Source: Palsa-883 sp035486355 (lineage in GTDB: Bacteria; Pseudomonadota; Alphaproteobacteria; Acetobacterales; Acetobacteraceae). From it: 5,136 nt of DNA. Both the position numbers and the translations under genes were made by a program. The stretch covers positions 1 to 5,136 of the forward strand of contig DATHNE010000083.1 of assembly GCA_035486355.1 (NCBI GenBank), read 5' to 3'. Shown piece after piece: positions 1-4,779 of the stretch (position 1 is the first letter of the stretch; each line of letters starts with the position of its first letter). The notes under the pieces were generated by a model. The model was given only the letters and a program-made list of their open reading frames with translations, was not told the DNA's origin and made no database searches.

Positions 1-14
1 TCCTGCGCGTTCAT
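1..14 (-). CDS. Possible start of a divergent gene, cut by the left edge
   Basis: Read on the minus strand, an ATG at 14-12 is followed by codons for Asn, Ala and Gln before the window ends. It is preceded by AAAGGA (revcomp of 21-26) with a 6-base spacer, a well-placed Shine-Dalgarno. The product cannot be judged from so few codons. The arrangement would make 15-95 a divergent promoter region shared with the CoA-transferase gene. The start could be fortuitous, because only the ribosome binding site and start codon support it. Confidence 0.4.
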
Positions 15-24
15 TTGATGTCCT

Positions 25-53
25 TTGCGTGAACGCGCCGAGCATGCCCTAAT
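25..53 (+). promoter_or_regulatory. Possible sigma-70-type promoter for the CoA-transferase gene
   Basis: TTGCGT (25-30) and CCTAAT (48-53) are separated by exactly 17 bases. They match the -35 and -10 consensus at 3 of 6 and 4 of 6 positions. The -10 ends 42 bases before the ATG at 96, leaving room for a short leader. The -35 overlaps the ribosome binding site of the putative divergent gene. The match is modest and only positional evidence supports it. Confidence 0.3.
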
Positions 54-68
54 GGCCCAGCGGCGCCA

Positions 69-78
69 AGCCGCGGCT
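69..78. promoter_or_regulatory. 10-bp perfect palindrome in the CoA-transferase leader
   Basis: AGCCGCGGCT reads the same on both strands. It lies between the putative -10 and the Shine-Dalgarno, where a repressor could block transcription. Such a GC-rich palindrome can arise by chance in DNA of this composition, so an operator role is only a possibility. Confidence 0.2.
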
Positions 79-83
79 GCGCG

Positions 84-90
84 TAGGAGG
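84..90 (+). promoter_or_regulatory. Strong ribosome binding site that fixes the start at 96
   Basis: TAGGAGG is nearly the full anti-16S complement and lies 5 bases before the ATG at 96. It is the strongest Shine-Dalgarno in the window and decides the start codon of the CoA-transferase. Confidence 0.85.
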
Positions 91-95
91 GTGGA

Positions 96-1226
96 ATGGC
101 GGGCTCGTTGGAAGGACTTGTGGTGCTGGATCTGACCAGCAATCTGGCGGGTCCCTATGCCGCCATGATGCTGGCCGACCACGGCGCCGACGTGATTAAG
201 ATCGAGCAGCCTGGGGATGGCGACGCGGCACGCAACATGCCGCCGTTCGTGAATGGCGAGAGCGCACCGTTCATGATCTGGAACCGGAACAAGCGCTCGG
301 TGACGATGGACCTAAAGAAGGATCGGGCGAAGTTCCTGGAACTGGTCGACCACGCGGATGTGGTGGTGGAGAACTTCCGCGCCGGGGTGATGCAGCGGCT
401 GAAGCTGGACTGGCCCGTGCTGCATGCGCGCAATCCGAAGCTGGTCCTCGGATCGATATCGGGATTCGGACAGACCGGGCCGTACCGCAATCGCGGTGGC
501 TTCGACCTGATCACGCAGGGCATGTCGGGGCTGATGAGCGTGAACGGACCGGAGGACGGCCCACCCTACCGGCTGCCGATCGCGATCTCGGACGTGGCCG
601 CGGGGATGTTCCTGGCGTTCGGTATCCTGGCCGCCGTGGAGTCGCGGCATAAGACCGGGCTGGGGCAGCACGTGGAGACCTCGCTGCTGGAGGCCGCGAC
701 GTCGCTATGCGTGTACGAGGCCGCGCATTATTTCGCTCTCGGCACGCGTCCGCCCCGCATTGGCCAGCAGCATCGCGGCAGTTCGCCGTATCAGGTGTTC
801 GAAACGGCGGACGGCTACATCACCATCGGCGCATCGCATCAGCGGTTCTTCCTCGGCCTGTGCGAGATCGTCGGGCTGCCGGCGCTGGCGGAGGATCCGC
901 GCTTCAAGGTGCAGGCGGATCGAGTGAAGAACAACAAGGCGCTGGTTGCACTGTTGCAGGAGAAACTGAAGGACAAGCCGTCGATCCACTGGCTCTCGAC
1001 ATTGGAGGCGGTGGGAATTCCCGCCGGACCGGTGTTGCATTTCGACGAGGTGTTTACCGACCCGCAGATCCTGGCGCGCGAGATGGTGGTGCAGACCGAG
1101 CATCCGGTGACGGGGAAGTTCCGCACCATGGGTGTGACCGTGAAGCTGTCGGACACACCAGGAGCAGTACGGCGCGCGGCACCACGGCTGGGCGAGCACA
1201 ACGACGAGGTGCTGGGCGAGCCGTGA
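96..1226 (+). CDS. CaiB/BaiF (class III) family CoA-transferase
   Basis: A 376-residue cytoplasmic enzyme predicted to move coenzyme A between an acyl-CoA donor and a carboxylic acid acceptor; the substrate cannot be told from sequence. The class III fold is visible along the whole length. The N-terminal nucleotide-binding region has LDLTSNLAGPYAAMMLADHG (11-30) and ADVIKIEQPGDGDAAR (31-46). ENFRAGVM is at 92-99 and SISGFGQTGPY at 120-130. Asp166 in AISDVAAGM aligns with the catalytic Asp that forms the aspartyl-CoA anhydride in formyl-CoA transferase. GIPAGPV (307-313) and PRLGEHNDEVL (363-373) are typical C-terminal family signatures. Length is somewhat below the ~400-430 of characterised members but the protein looks complete. 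It could be a formyl-, succinyl-, carnitine- or bile-acid-type member; annotation beyond family level would be a guess. It appears monocistronic unless the doubtful ORF overlapping its stop is real. Confidence 0.93.
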   Translation: MAGSLEGLVVLDLTSNLAGPYAAMMLADHGADVIKIEQPGDGDAARNMPPFVNGESAPFMIWNRNKRSVTMDLKKDRAKFLELVDHADVVVENFRAGVMQRLKLDWPVLHARNPKLVLGSISGFGQTGPYRNRGGFDLITQGMSGLMSVNGPEDGPPYRLPIAISDVAAGMFLAFGILAAVESRHKTGLGQHVETSLLEAATSLCVYEAAHYFALGTRPPRIGQQHRGSSPYQVFETADGYITIGASHQRFFLGLCEIVGLPALAEDPRFKVQADRVKNNKALVALLQEKLKDKPSIHWLSTLEAVGIPAGPVLHFDEVFTDPQILAREMVVQTEHPVTGKFRTMGVTVKLSDTPGAVRRAAPRLGEHNDEVLGEP

Positions 1227-1417
1227 CGCGAGCCGAGCCACGCGATGTCGATCCCGCAACGGGCGCAGGCCGGCCGTGGGATTTCCGCTATGCGATCGCG
1301 TCGGCGTTGCCACCCACCGCCGTTGTCGGTCATGACCGGCCGTCGCGTGTTCCCGACCACGTCTATGGCCATCACATCGGGCCCGTGACGTCGCCACGAC
1401 CCGACGGCGCCCACTGA
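1223..1417 (+). CDS. Doubtful 64-residue ORF overlapping the CoA-transferase stop
   Basis: A GTG at 1223 overlaps the TGA of the preceding gene (GTGA), the geometry of translational coupling, and the frame stays open for 64 codons to TGA at 1415-1417. The product is rich in Arg, Pro and His, has no hydrophobic core pattern or motif I recognise, and lacks a good Shine-Dalgarno. The frame is also open far upstream inside the CoA-transferase gene, as happens by chance in GC-rich DNA. It fills most of the gap between two convergent genes and is probably non-coding. Confidence 0.15.
   Translation: MTRAEPRDVDPATGAGRPWDFRYAIASALPPTAVVGHDRPSRVPDHVYGHHIGPVTSPRPDGAH
1327..1338. repeat. 12-bp perfect palindrome between convergent genes
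   Basis: CGGTCATGACCG is a perfect palindrome without a spacer, in the gap between the CoA-transferase and zapE stop codons. It has no loop, so it is unlikely to be a terminator. It could be a protein binding site or chance. Confidence 0.3.
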
Positions 1418-1422
1418 CCGCC

Positions 1423-1445
1423 GCCGCACCTATGTCAGGTGCGGC
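1423..1445 (-). terminator. Stem-loop over the zapE stop codon, possible terminator
   Basis: GCCGCACC (1423-1430) pairs perfectly with GGTGCGGC (1438-1445) across a 7-base loop, giving an 8-bp, mostly G-C stem. The zapE stop codon (1430-1432) falls at the stem-loop junction. No T-tract follows on either strand, so it is not a classical intrinsic terminator. It could be a transcript-end or stability hairpin, or a weak bidirectional stop for the convergent pair. Confidence 0.35.
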
Positions 1446-2590
1446 AGCGCCAACCAATCCTGGCTCTGCATTTCGTCCAGGCGCGAGGCGGTGCGCTCGA
1501 ACATCTTGGCGTTCTCGCCGCGCATATAGAGCTGATCCGGCATCGCATCGGCCGAGGCGACGAGTTTTACGCGATGATCGTACAGCGTGTCGATCAGCAC
1601 GATGAAACGGCGGGCCAGGTCGTAATTGTCCGGCGACAGGCGCGGAATGCCGTCCAGGATCAGCGTGTGGTAGTGCGTCGCCAGCGCCAGGTAGTCGCCA
1701 GCGCCCAGCGCGGCACCGCACAGCGTCTCGAAATCGAATCGCGCCACGCCCTCGGCCGCCAGCGGCACGGTGAACTTCCGGCCCATCACGGTCAGGGTTG
1801 CGCTGCGCGCCTTCGCATTCGCCGTCAATTCGGCGAACGCCGTGTCCAGCGCGCGCTCGGCGCGGGCGTCGGCGGGCACGTGCCAAATGGACATGCCGCG
1901 CAGCCGATGGCGGCGGAAGTCACGCCCCGCATCCATCGTCAGCAGCTCCAGCTTCCGCTTCAGCAGCGCGATGAACGGCAGGAAAGCGTCGCGGCCGGGC
2001 TGGCCTTTGAACAGATCGTCAGGCCGGGTGTTGGAGGTGGCAACCACCACGACGCCACGGTCGAACAACGCCTCAAACAGACGGCCCAGGATCATCGCGT
2101 CAGCGATGTCGTTCACCTGGAATTCGTCGAAGCACACCAGCGCAGCCTCGGCCGCGATGGTGTCGGCCAGTGGCGGGATCGGATCAGTGCCGTCGGGATT
2201 GGCGCGCTTCCAGGCATGGATGCGGGTGTGGGCATCCTGCATGAAGCGGTGGAAATGGATGCGCTTCTTGCGCGCGACAGCGGCGGCGAAGAACAGGTCC
2301 ATCAGCATGGATTTGCCGCGGCCGACCTCGCCCACGAGGTACAGGCCGTTGGCGCCCGGCTCCTCGGCATCTTCCGGCGATTTCCGGCGCAGCAGGCGGG
2401 CGAAGAAGCCGTTGCCGTTGTGCACGCGCGGGGGCGGGTCGTAGCCACGCAGGCGCGACCACAGCGCCTGCAACCGCTCGGCGGCGAGCGCCTGGGCGGG
2501 GTCAGGCGACAGCTCGCCGGACGCGATCAACGCGCGATAAGCCGGCAACGGGCCGCGCGCGGTCGGCACGTCCGGGGTGAGAGTGTCCAT
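1430..2590 (-). CDS. zapE: Cell division ATPase ZapE / AFG1-like AAA+ protein
   Basis: A 386-residue P-loop ATPase of the AFG1 (LACE1) family. E. coli ZapE associates with the division ring and stimulates Z-ring disassembly; the yeast homologue Afg1 acts in mitochondrial protein quality control. Walker A is GEVGRGKS (87-94, Lys93), preceded by the family's GLYLVG strand. The conserved HFHRFMQDAH segment is at 112-121. Walker B is LVCFDEF (151-157, Asp155-Glu156), followed by VNDIADAMILGRLFEALF (159-176). Sensor 1 is VVATSNTRP (182-190). RRFIVLIDTLYDHRVKL (327-343) and ERTASRLDEMQS (365-376) are strong family signatures. Length is normal for the family. The ATG at 2590 is the only usable start, because an in-frame TGA lies at 2629-2627 with no other start codon between. 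No clear Shine-Dalgarno precedes it. It lies 59 bases downstream of the membrane-protein gene and may be co-transcribed with it. Confidence 0.95.
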   Translation of the reverse strand: MDTLTPDVPTARGPLPAYRALIASGELSPDPAQALAAERLQALWSRLRGYDPPPRVHNGNGFFARLLRRKSPEDAEEPGANGLYLVGEVGRGKSMLMDLFFAAAVARKKRIHFHRFMQDAHTRIHAWKRANPDGTDPIPPLADTIAAEAALVCFDEFQVNDIADAMILGRLFEALFDRGVVVVATSNTRPDDLFKGQPGRDAFLPFIALLKRKLELLTMDAGRDFRRHRLRGMSIWHVPADARAERALDTAFAELTANAKARSATLTVMGRKFTVPLAAEGVARFDFETLCGAALGAGDYLALATHYHTLILDGIPRLSPDNYDLARRFIVLIDTLYDHRVKLVASADAMPDQLYMRGENAKMFERTASRLDEMQSQDWLALPHLT

Positions 2591-2601
2591 GTCGGGGCGC
2601 G

Positions 2602-2630
2602 GGATTAACGCGTTAGGCGCGGGTATTCAA
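2602..2630 (-). promoter_or_regulatory. Possible zapE promoter with embedded 10-bp palindrome
   Basis: On the minus strand TTGAAT (2630-2625) resembles a -35 (4 of 6). It is followed after 17 bases by TAATCC (2607-2602), a poor -10. The perfect palindrome TAACGCGTTA (2606-2615) lies in the spacer and overlaps the -10, a usual repressor position. If used, this promoter would give a leader of only about five bases, which fits the lack of a Shine-Dalgarno. Evidence is weak; zapE may instead be read from the promoter of the upstream gene. Confidence 0.22.
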
Positions 2631-2649
2631 TGAAGGCGTCGGCGCGGTG

Positions 2650-3192
2650 TCACCCGATGAGGGGCCGATCGCTATCCAGGCCAAGGCCCGCGTCGCTCTG
2701 GACGATGCAATCCGGGTGGCAGCGGCGGATAGATGCAACACCGACAGCAATGAAGATCAGCAGCAGCGTTGCTTGCGCAATCAGGAACGGCGCCTCGGTC
2801 TGTGTCGGCGCCAAGGCCCGCAGCGCGGGGATCCTCTGGAAGGCCTGCACCATGGCCTCGAACGCGTTTAAATAGAACGCGGCAACCGCGCCGGCGATGC
2901 CCAGCGGCCGCCACCAGCCGCGCATGGCGAAGACATACAGGCCCAGCAACGGAAACAGCAGCACCACCAGAGACACGATCCCGACGCCCTGCGCCGGGGT
3001 GAAACCGGTCCGGGGGAACAGGAACCCGCTGATGCTGGTTCCCGCCGTCGTGATGAGGAACAGTGCCGTGATGGAGTCGTGGCGCTGCCGCACCAGCATG
3101 CCAGCGACGGCGGCGACGCCGGCCGCGAGCGCGACCAAGCTCAGCGCGACATGCACCAAGGCCAGTTCAGAAACTTCAAGGAGAAACGTCAT
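2650..3192 (-). CDS. Multi-pass integral membrane protein of unknown function
   Basis: A 180-residue hydrophobic protein with about five predicted membrane segments, near residues 8-32, 40-60, 68-90, 96-118 and 134-154. There is a short polar N-terminus and a polar C-terminal tail of about 25 residues (RRCHPDC onward). Between segments 2 and 3 lies FLFPRTGFTPAQGVG (57-71). Between segments 4 and 5 is a polar stretch, QRIPALRALAPTQTEAPF (119-136). Its Pro-rich, charged character suggests a conserved functional loop, and I recall similar unnamed proteins in alphaproteobacteria. No catalytic, transporter or haem-binding signature is recognised. Start choice: the ATG at 3192 has GGAG 9 bases upstream. 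A TTG at 3207 would add five residues but would put that GGAG inside the coding region. The gene heads the leftward pair with zapE, which gives no firm clue to function. Confidence 0.8.
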   Translation of the reverse strand: MTFLLEVSELALVHVALSLVALAAGVAAVAGMLVRQRHDSITALFLITTAGTSISGFLFPRTGFTPAQGVGIVSLVVLLFPLLGLYVFAMRGWWRPLGIAGAVAAFYLNAFEAMVQAFQRIPALRALAPTQTEAPFLIAQATLLLIFIAVGVASIRRCHPDCIVQSDAGLGLDSDRPLIG

Positions 3193-3201
3193 GGCAGCGT
3201 A

Positions 3202-3205
3202 CTCC
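3202..3205 (-). promoter_or_regulatory. Ribosome binding site that fixes the membrane-protein start
   Basis: GGAG on the minus strand (revcomp of CTCC at 3202-3205) lies 9 bases before the ATG at 3192. It favours this start over the TTG at 3207. Confidence 0.6.
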
Positions 3206-3335
3206 AATGTGGCGCACAGCAGCCCAAATGGGCGTTACTGATAACACATCGCGTTTCGCGGGCTGCTTGGAGCGTCAGCGCACCATTTGTTGATTTTCCG
3301 CGCCGCCGCCATGCCGCCGACGTGAACATGTGTTG

Positions 3336-3348
3336 TGTGCATCGCACA
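3336..3348. promoter_or_regulatory. Dyad TGTGC-N3-GCACA, possible operator
   Basis: Perfect 5-bp arms around a 3-base centre, in the middle of the divergent intergenic region. The odd total length (13 bp) suits a dimeric regulator with a short half-site. No regulator gene is next to it within the window. Confidence 0.28.
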
Positions 3349-3360
3349 GACAATGCGGCA

Positions 3361-3375
3361 CGGACAGGGTGTCCG
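3361..3375. promoter_or_regulatory. Dyad CGGACA-N3-TGTCCG, possible operator
   Basis: Perfect 6-bp arms around a GGG centre, ending 80 bases before the ATG at 3456. It is the most compact and complete dyad in the region and lies upstream of the candidate -10 at 3423-3428, where an activator might bind. As RNA it could form only a small hairpin. Confidence 0.33.
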
Positions 3376-3442
3376 GTCGCCGAAAGATGGTGCGCTCTTC
3401 CGCCCGGTGCCTGGGAATCGGTTAGACTGCGCGGGCACTCAC

Positions 3443-3448
3443 GGAGAG
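3443..3448 (+). promoter_or_regulatory. Ribosome binding site for the phosphatase-family gene
   Basis: GGAGAG lies 7 bases before the ATG at 3456 and supports that start over any upstream or internal one. Confidence 0.75.
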
Positions 3449-3455
3449 AACGACA

Positions 3456-4769
3456 ATGGATGATCTGCCCCGCGCCGTCCTGGCGGACGTGATCGCCGCG
3501 GTGGAGGAAGGTGGGCATATGCTGGCGGCGGAATTCAGCCGACCGGAGGGTCCGCGCGGCGGCGAGCACAAGGCGCCGATCGACAAGGAGATCGAGCTGA
3601 TGCTGCGCCCGCGTCTGCTGGCGCTTGTGCCGGGGCGGTTCATCGGCGAGGAAGACGGCGTCGTTGACGCACCTGGCGCCGAGTACGTCTGGGCGGTGGA
3701 CCCGCAGGACGGAACCAAGGCGTTCGGCGAGGGACGGCGCGGCAGCGCGGTCTCGGTCGGCCTATTGCACAAGGGCGTGCCGGTGCTGGGGGTGGTGTTC
3801 GCGCCGACCTCGCCAGATCGTGGGCCGGACATGATCGCCTGGGCCGCGGGGATGCCAGCGATCCTGCGCAACGGCGCGGCGGTGCAGCACGACCTCAGAG
3901 ACGTGGAGCTGGCGGAAGGGGAGATCGTCTTGCTGAACCATACCAGCGGGTTGCGGCCGCTGACCGCCAGCGGGCGGGTGGCGCCGGCGCGCTTCGTGCC
4001 GATGCCCTCGATCGCCTATCGGCTGGCGCGGATCGCGGTGGGCGATGCGGCCGGCACCATGTCGCTGAATACCATCACGACGCTGGATTACCTGGCCGGG
4101 CATGCGCTGCTGCGCGGGGTCGGCGGGATGCTGACCGATGGAGCGGGCACGCCGGTCACCTATGACGCAAAGGGCGACAGCGAGGCGGTGGGCTGCTTCG
4201 GCGGTGCGCCGCGCGTGGTGCAGGTGATGGCGCAACGCACCTGGCGCGGCAGTACCGAGCCGCGACGCGACTGGCGCGTGAAGCTGGGCTGGCCGCGCGC
4301 CGTCGAGGACGGGGCGCTGGACCGCGCGGTGGGCGCCATACTTGGCATGCTGATCGGCGACATGGCGGGTGGGCAGCCTGGGCCGGCCGGCGACGAGGCG
4401 ATCGCCGTGGGCCGGGGCCTGGTGGCCGGCAAGGCGGTGCCGGAAGCCGGGCCGCTCGGCGGCGTGCCGCTAGGGGTGATGGGTCAGACGGTGAATGCCG
4501 TCGCCGCCGCAATCTCAGCCGGGATCGGCGGCGCAGATCTGTCCACGGTGCAGGCGATGGCCGACAATCCGCGCCTGCCCGGCATCGGCCTGGCACTGCT
4601 GGGCGCCGCGCTGGGGCGGCGGGCGTTCACGGCGCAACAGACCTTGTCAGTGATGGCATGCCGGCCGGATGCCGGCCTCGGCGCGGTGCGGCCACTGCCC
4701 GACACGCTGTGGCCGGACGACGCGATCGATCTCGCGGAGGCGCTGCTGTTGCGGCGCAAACCGTGCTAA
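3456..4769 (+). CDS. Inositol monophosphatase-family protein with C-terminal ARH-like extension
   Basis: A 437-residue protein in two parts. Residues 1-~255 form an inositol-monophosphatase-type phosphatase. IDKEIE (42-47) replaces the usual polar N-terminal motif. GEE (64-66) supplies a metal ligand. DPQDGT (82-87) is the DPxDGT signature with Asp82 and Asp85. Asp211 in LDYLAGHALLRGVGG (210-224) is the second-motif Asp. The predicted reaction is Mg-dependent hydrolysis of a small phosphate monoester (inositol phosphate, PAP or similar); the substrate is unknown. The usual Trp before Asp211 is Leu, the usual Ile/Leu in DPxDGT is Gln84, and the late motif lacks its usual Glu. Residues ~285-437 are an extension most family members (250-280 residues) lack. 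It opens with LDRAVGAILGMLIGDMAGG (288-306), closely like the start of ADP-ribosylglycohydrolases such as DraG, and has a later segment like that family. The family's acidic TDDT metal motif is not present, so this half is probably not a working hydrolase. It is likely co-transcribed with the next gene. Confidence 0.85.
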   Translation: MDDLPRAVLADVIAAVEEGGHMLAAEFSRPEGPRGGEHKAPIDKEIELMLRPRLLALVPGRFIGEEDGVVDAPGAEYVWAVDPQDGTKAFGEGRRGSAVSVGLLHKGVPVLGVVFAPTSPDRGPDMIAWAAGMPAILRNGAAVQHDLRDVELAEGEIVLLNHTSGLRPLTASGRVAPARFVPMPSIAYRLARIAVGDAAGTMSLNTITTLDYLAGHALLRGVGGMLTDGAGTPVTYDAKGDSEAVGCFGGAPRVVQVMAQRTWRGSTEPRRDWRVKLGWPRAVEDGALDRAVGAILGMLIGDMAGGQPGPAGDEAIAVGRGLVAGKAVPEAGPLGGVPLGVMGQTVNAVAAAISAGIGGADLSTVQAMADNPRLPGIGLALLGAALGRRAFTAQQTLSVMACRPDAGLGAVRPLPDTLWPDDAIDLAEALLLRRKPC

Positions 4770-4779
4770 GCGGCGCGCC

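Larger units (their letters stand above)
3277..3396. repeat. 10-bp perfect inverted repeat with arms 100 bases apart
   Basis: AGCGCACCAT (3277-3286) recurs as its exact reverse complement ATGGTGCGCT (3387-3396). The two copies are 100 bases apart and both lie in the divergent intergenic region. They could be paired sites for one regulator in opposite orientation, or chance. Confidence 0.4.
3193..3455. promoter_or_regulatory. Divergent intergenic region with several small dyads
   Basis: This stretch separates two divergent genes and looks less G/C-rich than its surroundings, particularly around 3235-3350. I see no convincing gene in it. It should contain both promoters. For the rightward gene, TAGACT (3423-3428) is a candidate -10, but no good -35 sits 16-18 bases upstream. 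For the leftward gene no convincing promoter pair was found. Short dyads occur at 3222-3233 (GCCCA-AA-TGGGC), 3336-3348 and 3361-3375. A longer-range inverted repeat spans 3277-3396. Confidence 0.5.

Noticed and set aside
705..1886. A 393-codon open frame on the minus strand crossing from the CoA-transferase gene into zapE
   Set aside because: The translation is extremely Arg-rich and low in structure, it overlaps two well-supported genes, and it matches no family. It is an artefact of high GC content.
1439..2608. A 389-codon open frame on the plus strand opposite zapE
   Set aside because: It is the antisense of a gene with clear Walker A, Walker B and sensor motifs; its own product is rich in Arg, Gln and His with no recognisable domain.
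3229..3294. A 21-codon plus-strand ORF starting with ATG at 3229
   Set aside because: No Shine-Dalgarno, no hydrophobic or leader-peptide character, and such short ORFs are expected by chance.
3189..3569. Minus-strand and plus-strand frames of 67-137 codons crossing the divergent intergenic region
   Set aside because: They overlap the start regions of flanking genes, lack ribosome binding sites, and have compositions unlike real proteins. The region is better explained as regulatory.
4180..4320. A possible frameshift or gene boundary between the phosphatase and ARH-like parts
   Set aside because: The frame is continuous, there is no ribosome binding site with a start codon at the junction, and the linker (about residues 256-287) has normal coding composition, so a single fused protein is the simpler reading.
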